Of a DNA stretch of 64,000 nt, positions 9,673 to 21,221 are shown in pieces. Position 1 is the stretch's first letter. Each line of letters opens with the position of its first letter. Made by a program: the position numbers and the translations under genes. The DNA comes from Tenodera sinensis. Taxonomy: Eukaryota > Arthropoda > Insecta > Mantodea > Mantidae. The DNA lies in assembly GCA_030765045.1 (NCBI GenBank), contig CM060961.1, positions 143,263,538-143,327,537 on the forward strand, read 5' to 3'. The notes beneath the pieces were generated by a model, which did not search any database, was not told the DNA's origin, and saw only the letters and a program-made list of their open reading frames with translations.

Positions 9673-10235
9673 TGAGACAGAATATTGACTAATAGAAAAT
9701 TGTTCATGTAAATATTTTTGTAAGAGTGTGTAAATTTTTAATTCTTTTAATTTGAATGTATCAGAGACCTATTTTTTTCAATACTCAAAATAGACAATGT
9801 CTTCTCAACTGTTTGAGTTCAACCAATGAGAACTGTTGCGCGGATGGATACATAAGAATGGCGGTGTTGCGTCATAGGACGCTCAGAAACTACTTTCATT
9901 AGCGTCTGTGACTTCAAAGCGTAAGGATGTATAATTGTTGATGGCGTGTGAATATGTGAATTACACCAAAACTTTTAAACAGCATGGACGCTATCCAATT
10001 TTAAGAGTTGTTAACTAATTGCTTTGTGAAAAGAAGTGTAGATGAACGAATAAATGTGTTTCTAATAAAAGTACGTTGGTTTATGCATTCCATTCCACGA
10101 CCACATCCCCTGCAAAGAAGAGTGGCGTCTGCTCTAACAAACTTTCCACCTTTTAGCAAAAACAGTGCTCCATTTGCTGCTAAATTCACGCTAATATGTG
10201 TTAACCATCATTTTTATAATAAAATCCCCGCCACA
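9673..10235 (+). repeat. 3' LTR of gypsy copy 1
   Basis: 563 bp, matching 1818-2380 with one visible difference. It is followed directly by the CAAT target duplication. Confidence 0.95.
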
Positions 10236-10239
10236 CAAT

Positions 10240-10573
10240 GCAATTTGTAAGTTAACAGAGTGAAGCTCTGGAAATAGTTTCCCCAATATCTGCCAACTAG
10301 AATTTGCAATGCAGTTATTAATATAAGGCAAGTATGTTAGGCTAACATACTCATCAAAGTTTATATTATATTACATATAGCAAAAGCGGAAACTCGCCAT
10401 TGAACGAAATATTTTTTTAAACCAACTATGTGAAGACTATTTTATAGCTCAGTAAGAAACATCAATATGCAGTGTTGATTAAAAATTGTGAACATTGTAT
10501 CGCAAAGAGAATTTGCCATAAAATAGCTTACATTATTCGTTTAAAACACGTAATCTAGGAAAGACTTAACATA
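10240..10573. other. Intron sequence, nothing recognised
   Basis: About 330 bp between the gypsy target site and the pogo-like relic, without any motif I can name. Confidence 0.5.
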
Positions 10574-11240
10574 TCGTATTTTATCGCATAAGGCCCCCTC
10601 CCCCTCGCATATTTCCCACCCCTATGATTTTTCATCGCTAAAAAATATTTACCTATTAAACATCCCATAATTCCCTCTTCTGGTTCGTTCTTATTGGAGC
10701 GACCTTCAAATGACTTGATAATGGACAACAATCGATGCAGTACTTGCCATAATAATACTCGTATAGCCATTGTCATAATGTATTGTAAAATTAAAATGTA
10801 AAGTTACACACGTGTTTGTTCCTAAGTCAATTTCTTACAAGTCGTCATATTGTTAAAAAGAGTTTTTTTTAAAAAAAAAACTGGTATTTCTGGTGCCATT
10901 AATGGTTCTGACGACATGTTGTGGAATAGTGAAAATGAAGATGTGTTATCTGAGCCAGATATAAATGAAAAAAGTGATGATAGTGACGGAAGTGAAACCG
11001 CAGAATAGTCAGAGAAAAGAAACAATGAAACAATACATTCTAGGCCCAAGGAAACCGTGGTATGTATCCAGTTCATTTGAAATTACTGTATACCTATATA
11101 ACTTTTTCATATTACTACATGGTTTCCCTTCCTTTCTGAATTCCTAGAAGCACCACTCACATAATTCCCTCCCCAGTGATTTCAAGCAAATTATTCGAGA
11201 AAAAAAAAAGGGGGGGGGGATTACGCTATGAAATACGGTG
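10574..11240 (+). mobile_element. pogo/Tc5-type DNA transposon relic (non-autonomous)
   Basis: The left end reads CGTATTTTATCGCATAA followed by a C-rich run. The right end, on the other strand, reads CGTATTTCATAGCGTAA followed by a longer C run. Both ends adjoin TA. Inside (about 10855-11010, plus strand) one frame reads GISGAINGSDDMLW followed by an acidic Asp/Ser/Glu tail and a stop. This resembles the acidic C-terminus of pogo/Tigger/Tc5-like transposases. The catalytic part is absent. Exact ends are uncertain by a few bases. Confidence 0.55.
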
Positions 11241-11242
11241 TA

Positions 11243-12929
11243 TGCACCAAGCTTCTTTATACCGATTCAGCAGTACATCTTTCTAAACGTCGTTCAGATT
11301 CGAAATCCGTTTTTCTGTCTTATGGTGTTTTCCGGGGGATATAAACAAGGGCCACCCGGATTCAGAAGTGGTTATTTTACTTTGTTGCACTAAGTGCGAC
11401 AATGAATGTTCACTTACATAGCATGTTTTAGCTGTTAGCACCCGGCTCTGTTTAAATACAATGTTCGCATGCACTTCTACTGAGGACAATTCTTTTAAAA
11501 AAGTGTAAACACTGAAAATAATAGCCCGCGCATCTGAATGCAATACTTTTCCTTTCGATTTACTTGTCTGTAGGCCGCTTGTACAAAATTTTGTTAATCC
11601 CATATTTCTTAGCAACAAAACGAGTTACAGTAATTATAAGACACGGGTAACACTGTGACACAATGTCAGACATAGAACACACATAAGAATAAACTAAATT
11701 CCTTTTCCTTTCCTGCAGACATCTCACTCCTTGAGAAGAAAGATAGTTGAGACGATAAATAAACAATCATGATGCAAAGCAAGTGTCGTTTGCTATCGCT
11801 GAGTGCAGCATTTCTTCAATCACTATATCTTGGGCTACAGGCCACTTAAAATTTTGCTTCTTGGACAGTCAGCTTCAACATTTCTAGCTCTTTACAATGG
11901 AATTCTTTGTAATAATGAGTCATTGCTGGATTTGTTGAGCGCAAAGAGAAAAGTGAAAAGCAAATATTGCACTAGACAGTGCGTTATAGAATTGGCGACG
12001 TCGCCTCTCTAGATTGCCTACTTGCTCTCACACACCTTCTTCTAGCTCTACCACATGTGCCTTCTTATTCCGTACGGCCTATAGTGAACGTAAAATAGGA
12101 ATTCCCACCACCCTTTGATTATTCTTTTATTCACTATATTTGTAACACTTATGTTACATAACTTTTTGTATGGCTGAAATTTTGAATTCAGATTGCATTA
12201 AGCACATGAACATATTACCTTTCAAGTTTTAAAGCTCTCTGTTGATGCAAAATGTATACAAAGAATTGTTATGGGTGTGCCAAAAGATATACTTAATCTA
12301 TAAGTTCTCTTTCATTTCTTGAAATCAATATTTCCCAAATTAACATAGAATATATGGTCTACTGTATGTTTTATTATTAAATAACTACTGATTTGAAATA
12401 TTTAATACCTCAACTGAGACCTGAGCTATGGATAATGTCCTTTAATCTCATACTCCATCAATGAGTTCTCTTAAGAAGCATTTTGAATGCACACTGGACT
12501 TCCCTCAACTGATCATATGTCCTAAAGAATGCTCAAATTTTTTAAGAGCCTATTGCTATGTGACGACTTTGACATTCCATTCTCTTATGACCAGGACAAA
12601 AAAATGACTTCCTATAAGTATTTGAAAATTCAAACTAATAACAAAGAATATCTCGGAAATGGTTATCACAAAAAAAATTGTATGCTTAAAGAAAATATAC
12701 ATTTTTTGTATCAAAATGTTTCACAATGAAGATTTCAAGGCTGTTCCCAGAAGATTCAATGTTGAATGATTTAAGGGTCATCAACTACATGGTCATCAGC
12801 ACCCTTATACAATGGATCATGGTAAAAGCCAGAGATAAACTTTAATATAAAATAAAAATCTTAGTAAAAGCACAAATATAGATCAAGTGATCCATCAGAA
12901 GCTGGATGGTTTCTTGTAGTGGTACTTTC
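11243..12929. other. Intron sequence, nothing recognised
   Basis: About 1.7 kb with only short frames and no recognisable protein motif, tRNA-like box pair or terminal repeat. Confidence 0.5.
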
Positions 12930-13930
12930 CGGCCGACATCATCGAGCTCTTCCAGCACACTCTGACTTACACTCTCTTCCTGTTTTGTGGCAGATTCTAT
13001 CAACAAGTAGACGGTGTGGCAATGGGCTCTCCATTGTCACCAGCAATAGCAAATTTCTACATGGAACACCTGGAACATGAAATACTTGCCACAGCCCCAC
13101 TCAAGCCATCTCATTTCTACCGCTACGTTGACGATACATTCGTTATATGGCCACATGGACTAGACACTGCCAAGCTTTCTCACACACCTCAACAGCCTCC
13201 GACCCCAAATTCAGTTCACCATGGAGGTGGAGAAGGACGGAACACTGCCATTTTTGGACATTCTGGTCTCCAGAAACAACAACTGTACTCTGGGACATGC
13301 AGTGTACCGCAAACCAACACACACTGACCTCTATTTGAATGCTCGTAGTTTCCATCATAAATCACAACGGGTTGGAGTTTTCAACACTCTGGCCCACAGA
13401 GCTGTGTCTGTCTCCGATCCCAGCCACCTAAAGCAAGAACTACAGCACCTGAGGCACACTTTCCGCCAAAATGGCTACTCTGTAGACGACATTGAAGCCC
13501 CAATCTCCAAGGCCAAGAGAGGAAAACCACAATCTCAGCTAACACCAGACAAGCCAACCGCCACTGCAAGCATCCCATATACTGGTAATCTATCTGGCAG
13601 AATAAGTAGAATTCTGGCAAAACACAACATCAGAACCATCCACAAGCCGCCTCTGAAGATTAAACACCTAGTGAGGCCGGTAAAGCACAAACTGGACCTT
13701 AATGTACCAGGGGTATACCATATACCCAGTGAATGCGGGGCGCTGTACATAGGGCAAACCAGCAGGACCATTTCCACCGGGGTCAAGGAGCATGAACGGT
13801 CCATACGCTTAATGCAGCTTGACAAGTCTGGCTGGCTGCTTTGAAGAAGACCACAGAGCTAACTTCAAAGAAACGACCATTGTGGCAAAATGTAGCGGTT
13901 TATGGCACCGGAGGGTTAAGGAGGCTCTGT

Positions 13931-14177
13931 TGTTGTTGTTGTAGTGTTTAATGCCCGCTTTTACTACTACGGCACCGCAGGCGGTGACACTGATGATATA
14001 TGGAATCAAGATAGAGCACCGGTGGAATGAGATGGCAGGGGAAACCGGAGTACCCGGAGAAAACCCGCCCTGACGCCGCTTCGTCCACCACGAATACCAC
14101 ATGCGGGTCCCTGGGATCGAACCCGGGCCCCCTAGGTGGTAGCCGAGCGTGCTAACCGCTCGGCCACGGCGCCGCCC
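13931..14177 (-). mobile_element. tRNA-derived SINE (Leu/Ser-like head) in PLE
   Basis: Read on the minus strand, the 5' end is a tRNA-like region with box A TGGCCGAGCGGTTAG and box B GGTTCGATCCC, then a GC-rich body and a TTG/CAA-type tail. It is flanked by a 13-bp duplication AAGGAGGCTCTGT (13918-13930 and 14178-14190). A close relative sits in gypsy copy 3 at 52134-52371. It is a SINE rather than a tRNA gene because of the tail, the duplications and the second copy. Confidence 0.9.
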
Positions 14178-14404
14178 AAGGAGGCTCTGTCCATCTCCTC
14201 TGAGAAGTACACACTGAACCGGGACGCTGGATTGCGGTTTAGTCCCTCCTGGAAACCAACCTTAAAGTTGGAAATTGACCGACTCAGAAAACACAGATTC
14301 CAATGGAGCGGTGAACCACCTCCACATTAGACTGGCTGTTTTCTACTCGGTACGTACTAGCGGACAGTACATATACTCGTCCCTTCACTCTTGCTAGTCA
14401 TTCA

Positions 14405-14446
14405 TAATCCTGATGATGGGAGAGATGTACACTCCCGAAACGTCAA
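14405..14446 (+). ncRNA. Hammerhead-like ribozyme motif of the PLE
   Basis: CTGATGA (14410-14416) is followed by a stem GGGAG/CTCCC (14418-14422 with 14432-14436), then GAAAC and GTC (14437-14444). This is the order of the hammerhead core CUGANGA, helix II, GAAA, cleavage triplet. PLEs are known to carry hammerhead motifs with very short helix III. One extra T between the core and helix II makes activity uncertain. Confidence 0.6.
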
Positions 14447-14608
14447 TGGCTTTGCTTCACTACACCTGGCTAGAAGCCCGAGAAAATCTTGAATAAAAAC
14501 ATTTTGTACACAATTTATCAATATTTTCAATTTTTTTAGTATCAGTTATGAAAAATGTTTAATTTCAGCTCAATTATTTAATATTTCTTAACTAGCCCAC
14601 AACTCTCT

Positions 14609-15882
14609 GGGCCTGTATTACGCTCTCCGGTTACTAGCCACGGTTTGTTACCTCTCAGTTATCGCTGTTAGTTAGGCTCGGTGCCTCGTATTACGAACTC
14701 AATTTAACTGTAGGTTTGTTACCCTGAAGATTATGATGCCCTGAGAGCAGTTGGTAACATTTTTCACTAGGCTTTTGCTGTGTTTGCAACGCTATCTCGT
14801 GGGTAAAGCACATCACAGATGTGTGGGATGGTTTGAAGATTTGTACACATTGCATAACCTAAAAATTGAGAATTTAATGCCATTCTGGCAGTTTGTCACA
14901 ATAGCTCAGTGGTTAGAGCGTCCGCCCGGTAAGCGGAAGGTCAATGGTTCAAATCCCAGTTGTGGCATTGAATTTTTAAGTTCCAGTTCTACCTCTCAAG
15001 CTTCTGTTTTATTCACTATTCATTCAGAGCCTTGAAGTGCTTTGAAGAAGCGCAAAATCGTTGTGTCCACAATTAATATAATGCAACGTTTACTATTTAA
15101 AAGGTAATCGTTCTGCCCACAATGAATAACATGCAACGTTAGTTAAAGATAATGATCTTATTCCGCGTGTTTTTGAACTTGTGTACCTACATATTGTATA
15201 GTTTTCCGTGTATTTTCTGTTCGCAATATGTGTAATTTGCCATGCTCTGTTTATTACATTTGCGTTAGTTAAAACGTGGTGCCGATGTAATGAAAATCGC
15301 ACAAAACATCGTATTGTTTGTGTCAATCCACTATACTTACTGTGCTCTAGAATTCTATTTCCCTAACCTAATGCCCATCAAGATATACCTACAATTTATG
15401 TTGGTTTAATTTATTTCATTTTAAGAATGTCGGGAATATACAAATATGCTGGTATAATGTTATATACGTAATGAAAACTGCCATTCTGTCGTAAATTCTA
15501 TTCGATGCCTTATTTCCACTAAAATTCCAGATGTCGAAGCTTTTGATAACCTGTATATTTGTTGGAACTCTTCCACGTTCACTCCTCGAAATTATCTTTG
15601 CGCATTCTGAATCTCTTCGCTCTTGTATTAAATAATGACCCAGCATTTCATCTTCAGAGTCGCTGTGGACATACAATTGTGATAGGAGGTATGCCATTTT
15701 TGTGTGTGAAACATGAGTAAACTCCAAGTTAATGCACTAACCCCTACTTGAGGTTACGGTTAGTGTACCTCCAGAAATAACTCTCAGTTAGCCCTTAACC
15801 GAAGGTCGTAATACTGACATCTGGGTGTAACTTCAAGTTAACTGTTAACCGAAACCTTAACCGGAGATCATAATACAGGCCC
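14609..15882. mobile_element. PIF/Harbinger-like non-autonomous DNA element
   Basis: The 1.27-kb element is bounded by inverted repeats. The left end is GGGCCTGTATTACG-CTCTCCGGTTA; the right end, on the other strand, is GGGCCTGTATTATG-ATCTCCGGTTA. It is flanked by TCT on both sides (14606-14608, 15883-15885). A 3-bp duplication and this kind of terminus suggest PIF/Harbinger. Several GTTAA-type motifs recur near the ends. I cannot recognise a transposase inside; a minus-strand frame at 15416-15727 has no known motif. A SINE is inserted at 14864-15001. Confidence 0.6.
14864..15001 (+). mobile_element. tRNA-derived SINE (family A), partial
   Basis: Box A TAGCTCAGTGG (14902-14912) and box B GGTTCAAATCC (14946-14956) are at tRNA-like spacing, followed by the family body TGGCATTGAATTTTTAAG. 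The 3' tail found in the copy at 27230-27530 is missing. Confidence 0.85.
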
Positions 15883-15885
15883 TCT

Positions 15886-15963
15886 GAAGGGCTCCCAAAA
15901 ATTTCAAGCTAATAAGCTATAAACTAGGATCCAAGGAGAATTATGAATAGTAAAAATTGTGGG

Positions 15964-16019
<56 letters not shown>

Positions 16020-16317
16020 ATAGAAAATTTAATTTTAAAGTTTAACAGTATGTTTTTGTACTTTATCTTAACCCAATCAACTTAAAATTCACCAGCACCA
16101 TATGTCGGACCCTCTGCTGCCTTCTTCTTGGCCTCAGTAACAGTTTTTGAGAATTTTAAGTTTCCTTAGTCGTTTCTTAATATGAAAACTTTCCTTTTGC
16201 CTTTGCATTGTTCACAAAATTTAGAAATTTATTGTTCTTAGCTAACCTCTACACTATGAACTTCTGCAAATTTATACACAAAATTCATAAAATACCTGCT
16301 TGTCACAGCTCTCATAT
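15886..16317. repeat. Intron sequence with 52-base poly(A) tract (15964-16015)
   Basis: An uninterrupted run of about 52 A residues occupies 15964-16015. Upstream sequence back to the Harbinger-like end is under 100 bp and not recognised. It could be the tail of a short retroposed sequence or a simple repeat. Nothing else is visible here. Confidence 0.6.
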
Positions 16318-17260
16318 GTTGTTGTTAGCTAATGCTGGATTTCTGACAATGAAGTCATTCATCCTCTTGCTCTCCAAAATTTTTCACTGATGGACGGGGC
16401 ACTAGAAGTGGCCGGGCATATTTGAAGGTGGTCTCGATCCATTTCCTCTTGCAGATCACATAGAGGACAGAGTAGTGAAGAATATATCCCAATTCTGTTT
16501 AAATGTTTTGCCAGACAATCACGTCCTGTAATCAACCTGAAGGTTGCAACTGCTGTTTTTCAAGCATACTCAGGAATTACTGTTTGAATGTTTGGTAGTT
16601 CCCATCTTTTATTCTTTGATTTTTCATAGTAATATTTTGCAATAATTGTTTTTGAATTCAGAGTTGACTAATCTTTTAGCTGCATAAAATGGTAGATTAA
16701 CTATAGACTTCTGTACACTGCTGGTACCCTTTTTTGCAAGAAAAGCAGCTTTCTCATTACCACTCAGTCCACATTGAGCTGGTATCCATTGGAAGACTAG
16801 GTGTTTTTGAAGTGCTGTTAGATGGCTAAGCATCTTCCAACATTCTATAAAAGTTTGGTTTTTTGGTGACAACTTGGAAGTAATTGCTATAATTGCTGCC
16901 CTGGAATCTGAGAGAATAACTGCTTGCTGAAAATGTGAAATTCTGTACAAAAGATTTTGTAGGGCCATTCGAATTGCTTCAATTTCTCCATCAAAGTTTG
17001 TAGTTCCATAACTTAAAGATTTGTAATAGGAAAAGAGGTGACATGTGACTCCAGCACCTGCTCCATCTTGGTTTGATATAAATGATCCATCAGTATAAAT
17101 ATGGAGCCATTCGTGTTCTGGAAATCTAGTAGGGATTGTCTCTAATGCCAATAATTTTAGAACACTAGTTGGAGTATCACTTTTTTTAACTTCTTCTGTC
17201 AGGTGTAAATAATATGTGATGTCTAATGTATGTGTTGGATTGACTTTAGATATGAAGTTT

Positions 17261-17636
17261 TCCTTTGAATTAGGAAGGTGTACATCCTTCTTGATGTCTT
17301 GAATTTTGTAAAGAAAGCTCTCCTGAGTCTTTAGTGTATGTGTAAAATTTCTCTTGTGCCATGTATTGAATGGGAGTCTGATCAACTTTTCATGTTGAAT
17401 AAGAGCCGCTTTTTCCATTTCATATTCACAGGGATATTGGTTGGTTTTTCCTTTGAATTAGGAAGGTGTACATCCTTCTTGATGTCTTGAATTTTGTAAA
17501 GAAAGCTCTCCTGAGTCTTTAGTGTATGTGTAAAATTTCTCTTGTGCCATGTATTGAATGGGAGTCTGATCAACTTTTCATGTTGAATAAGAGCCGCTTT
17601 TTCCATTTCATATTCACAGGGATATTGGTTGGTTAG
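17261..17636 (-). repeat. 188-bp tandem duplication inside LINE L1
   Basis: Bases 17261-17448 are repeated as 17449-17636 almost without change. The unit is not a multiple of three, so it shifts the reading frame and produces the overlapping frames seen here. The other LINE copies lack it. Confidence 0.9.
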
Positions 17637-19499
17637 TATTTCCATAGCTGCTATTGGTGTGGTTTTGATAACACCTGTAATTAGTCTCAGACTTTGGTTT
17701 TGAAAGATTTGATTGTTTTTTGTATTTGCTATTATAAGAACTTCACTGCAGTAAGTAAATAATGGCTTTATATATACCTTGTATGTTGTGTTTAGACTTG
17801 CTCTGGAACATCCCCACTTCATTCCTGTTAGATGTTTTAACAATAAAAGGCACCTTTCTGCTCTTTGTATTATATTTTCTATTTTTTTTGGTCCATGTAA
17901 GTTTGGTATCAAATATAACTCCTAAATACATTGCTTCCTTTGTTTCTGGTAATTGTTGACCCTCAAAATTTAGTTTTATTTTTAGTGGTTTTTTTCTTAG
18001 TGAAAAGATTTGGTAGTTTGATTTTGTTGTATTAACAGTCATTAAATTTTCTTTGGTCCGCCTTTGTAGGTTGGTTAAGGATTGTTACATGGTTTTTTCT
18101 AGTTCTGTACTTTTGTTTTTTGGTTTTGAAGTCCACATTACTAAGTCATCAGCAAATAGTGCACACTTCACACCTGATTCTTGTATTTGTTGTGGCAGAT
18201 GGTTAATAAGTATATTAAAAAGTGTAGTGCTGAGCACTGCGCATTGTGGTAAGCCACGGTTTACTTGTTTGTATTTAGATATATTTCTTCCATATCTGGT
18301 AGCAATAAAGCGTTGTGTTAGGAAATGACATAGCTATGAAAACATTGGACCTTGTAACCCAATTTATTTACTTTCTTTAGTGGTTTTGTTCTGCATATAG
18401 AATCATATGCACTTTGGAAATCAATAAAAACTGATAAATTATCTTCTTTTCTATTGAAGGAGTCTTTGATTTCTTGACTGAGAAGTAAGACTTGCTAATT
18501 TGTACAGTGGAACTCTCTGAATCCAGCTTGACATGGGGATATTAAATTTGGTTTATAATTTTTTATTTCTGATGCTGTTTTGTCTTTGTTCCCGAGTGGG
18601 ACAATTATTGCTTTTCGCCATTCAGCAGGTACAATGGTTTTCCAGGATAGATTGTAGAGTTTTAGTAGTAGTTGTTATGCTGTTTTTCCAAGGTTTTTTA
18701 TGAACTCTGGATGTATGTGATCTGGTGCAGGATACTTTTTGTTTTTTAGATTATTAATTGCAATGTTCAGTTCTTACATATTAAAATTTTGAAAAAAGAT
18801 ATTGCATTGAGTGTAAGGATCACATTCTCTTTCTTGTTTCAAATCCTTCTTAACCTCTTGAGCGATGGCCATTTAAACGTCCGCGAGCCGAGAACTCCTA
18901 GCATTTAAATTGTTAAATGCACTTCGTATATACACAGCTGTATTTTGTGTAAATATTTATTTTAATGAAACAAAAACTGGTATAAAACTCGTTATTTGCA
19001 GTCATTAGCAAAGTTGAGTTGTATTTACAAAACGTTGAAATGGCACAATTTTGCTTCACTGTGGTGAAAAGTCAATTTTGCTCTGTCAAACGCATCTAAT
19101 ATAAGTTCTCGGAAGGAAACAGTAAAGGAACACCATTGTATGTGTGCCTTATGCGTCAGCATACTGTGTAATAAATCGCTACTGCATGCGTGGTCTCTTG
19201 AGTCATCAGAATAGATCAACATTACAACTTTTGCTTACGCGAGTTTCCTGACTGAGTAGAGTCTGTGTCTTTCTTTGTTGAAATACATACGTATTCTTTC
19301 CTGCTTGTAGCTGAAGGGAGAAGTGGTATAAAAAGGTATTTTTGCACCAACTGGATATAACCATGTACAATTGTTTGGGGATTTGGACAGCTCTCTAAAC
19401 CCACACAGGATAATGACCGACCTTGACTACCGACTATAAATAACTCGCAGCCTAATTGAACAATACCATGTTGGGGGTTGAAAATCCAAAACCCCTGCA

Positions 19500-19685
19500 C
19501 CCCTCAGACTTCAAGGAAAACATTATCCTAAAAGGATACCACCAACAGCAAAGAAGTCCCGCCCATTTCGAAAGTGTTTCGTGTGCCGCAAGAAGGGAAT
19601 TCGCGAATGTGGAGATGTACCTACCCTTGTGTGTTTATCCCTGTTTCGAGGTAAATCACTGCAGAACGAACATATTAAGGTAAGC
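19500..19685 (+). pseudogene. piggyBac transposase C-terminal cysteine-rich remnant
   Basis: In two adjacent frames the sequence reads FRKCFVCRKKGIREC and then LPLCVYPCFEVNHC. This is the cysteine/histidine-rich C-terminal motif of piggyBac transposases that binds the transposon ends. A frame change separates the halves and no catalytic domain remains. Confidence 0.75.
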
Positions 19686-19805
19686 CAATAAAGTATATAG
19701 ACCTTACTAAAATGTTTCATAAAGGGAAAATTATAATAAGTTGAGTTGGATAAGGGATAAATAAGGGTACAGAATTAATAAGGGTACATACAATGTGCTA
19801 AATTA

Positions 19806-20338
19806 CTCAGGGGTCTCTGTCTAGGAGATATGTGAATGGCGACCACAAGGTACCCAAGCTGAGCAGAACATTACTCGCACTTACTGGTGTTTTGCTCCTC
19901 ACTGTAACTTTTCTATCTGACCTTACCTTGGTCATCTCTTGTTCTCTTCCGACCCCGATGCTATTAGGGTTCCCGAGGGCTAGGGAGTCTTTATTTTTAC
20001 AAACCTTTACATTTCTCTATAAAATCTTAACCCCTAACATGCTGACCTGTCATGGCATGTAATACGTACTCTGATTGGTAATCAGAGGATATGGTCGGTG
20101 AATTTATTTTGATAACTCTCCCGGTCAGGTCGGTGAGACCCGTAAACCAACGACAGGTGTGGTCCTCCAGACATTCTGGGGCTTGTGAGAGAGTGATGTG
20201 ACCGCCAAAACATAAAAATATGGTGCTCTCTTAAAAGCGGTAACTATACTGCTATTGCTCTATGAGTGAAAAATATTGTAGAGCAAGAGGATTAATGACT
20301 TCATTGTCAGAAATCCAGCATTAGCTAACAACAACAAC
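19806..20338 (+). mobile_element. Chimeric short retroelement with LINE 3' tail, copy 1
   Basis: About 460 bp of sequence not seen in the LINE copies (starting GGGTCTC) is followed, from about 20266, by about 70 bp matching the 3' end of the RNase H LINE, from GTGAAAAATATTG through the AACAACAAC tail. A second copy with the same join is at 24350-24880. The structure suggests a SINE or an internally deleted LINE mobilised by the LINE machinery. No tRNA-like boxes were found. Confidence 0.7.
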
Positions 20339-21221
20339 AAATAAGGGTTAAATGCTTAAACGCACAGGACGCCCATATCGCTCATCCGCCATTTTAAATG
20401 GACGAGATTTCATGTCGATATCCCTCAAGAGGTTAAATTCTTTATGTTCCTTTTTAATATTTCTTGTTACTTTATGCGAATTAGCATAATATTTATTGAA
20501 TGTTTTGGCTATGACTGCATCATTTACCAATATTTTATTGTTGTGTATGATAGGAGTGCTGTTGTTTTCTTTCCTGTCCTTGACATTTTTTATGAACTTA
20601 TGGGCTTTGTTACCACCTGTCCTATAATGCATTTTTTCTAAGAAATTATTAGTGATTCTTTTTAGCAGTATTAATTTCTTTTTTTAGTGAGGCACATTTC
20701 ATCAGCCATATTTGTGTAGCAGATATGTTTTCTGTTTGTTCAGCTGTATTTCTAGCTATATCCCTTTGATTTTTCAGTTCTTCTAGCTGGGGGTTCCAAA
20801 AGGGTTTGAAATTTTTAATTATTCCACGAGGAATATGGTTTTTTCTGCTGTTTGTAGGACGAATTTACAGAAATTTTTGTTCATATGATCTGGTTGGTCA
20901 TGCAGCTGAGAGTTTGTTTGTTCTTTAAATTTATGTTCCAATCTGCTTTTTTGAAGTTCCAATACAGATTCGTGTGACCTTGACTGTTATTTGTATTCTC
21001 TAGTTTTATATCAGCAATTACTGCTCTGTGACCAGAACTTGGATCTTCTATAACTTGTTCTTTAATTTTTGAAACAACATCTGTTGTAGCTAACAAGAGG
21101 TCGGGGTTACTGTCTGCTCCAGAGTAATGTATGAAGGTTGTGGGATCTTCTTTACTATAAATCAACAGCTCTAATATAGACTAACAAATAACTTAAAATT
21201 TATTGACTACCTAAAAAATGC

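Larger units (their letters stand above)
1818..10235 (+). mobile_element. Ty3/gypsy LTR retrotransposon, copy 1 (full length)
   Basis: An 8.4-kb element with two 563-bp LTRs, both starting TGAGACAG and ending CCACA. By eye the LTRs differ at one base (A at 2023, G at 9878), so the insertion is young. It is flanked by a 4-bp target duplication CAAT (1814-1817 and 10236-10239). The order primer-binding site, gag, protease, reverse transcriptase, RNase H, integrase, purine-rich tract is the Ty3/gypsy (Metaviridae) order. There is no envelope-like frame between integrase and the 3' LTR. It lies antisense to POLD1 in a large intron. Coding is broken once between RNase H and integrase. Confidence 0.95.
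12930..14500 (+). pseudogene. Penelope-like element remnant (RT plus GIY-YIG)
   Basis: The 5'-truncated remnant starts inside the reverse transcriptase. It shows the PLE signatures GVAMGSPLSPAIANFYM and RYVDDTFVIWPHG, then after a frame change GTLPFLDILVSRN and VYRKPTHTDLYLNA. A GIY-YIG endonuclease follows (PGVYHIPSECGALYIGQTSR). The C-terminal region continues after a stop and a SINE insertion (13931-14177), to SEKYTLNRDAGLRF and the end near 14328. PLEs use the RT and the GIY-YIG nuclease for target-primed insertion. The sequence differs clearly from the PLE at 33398-37025, so it is a second PLE family. A hammerhead-like motif lies in the 3' part (14405-14446). It is not functional as it stands. 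Confidence 0.9.
18854..20432 (+). mobile_element. piggyBac-like element inserted in LINE L1
   Basis: The 1,579-bp insertion is flanked by TTAA on both sides (18850-18853, 20433-20436), the hallmark of piggyBac. The ends are inverted: CCTCTTGAGCGAT at left and CCTCTTGAGGGAT on the other strand at right. A second inverted motif CCATTTAAA lies just inside both ends. A piggyBac-type C-terminal remnant is present near 19500-19685. Most of the transposase is missing, and a 0.53-kb repeat is inserted at 19806-20338. Confidence 0.88.
16318..21180 (-). mobile_element. RNase H-bearing LINE (I-superfamily-like), copy L1
   Basis: A 5'-truncated non-LTR retrotransposon on the minus strand, in the same orientation as POLD1, interrupted by a piggyBac-like insertion (18854-20432). 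From its 5' side (21170) it carries the end of an endonuclease domain (PSSGHRAVIADIKLENTNNS). Next is the reverse transcriptase, with its FADD box near 18141-18158, and then RNase H (IYTDGSFISNQDGAGAG, DGEIEAIRMA, SDSRAAIIAI). The 3' end has a (CAA)n-like tail at 16318. Frames are broken by stops, indels and a 188-bp tandem duplication. Related copies are at 32900-39590 and 58014-58499. Clade within RNase H-containing LINEs is inferred only. Confidence 0.88.

Noticed and set aside
14902..14960. tRNA gene (also at 14100-14170, 27370-27425, 29849-29905 and 57830-57890)
   Set aside because: Box A and box B are present but followed by SINE bodies, tails and target duplications, with multiple family members; treated as SINE heads.
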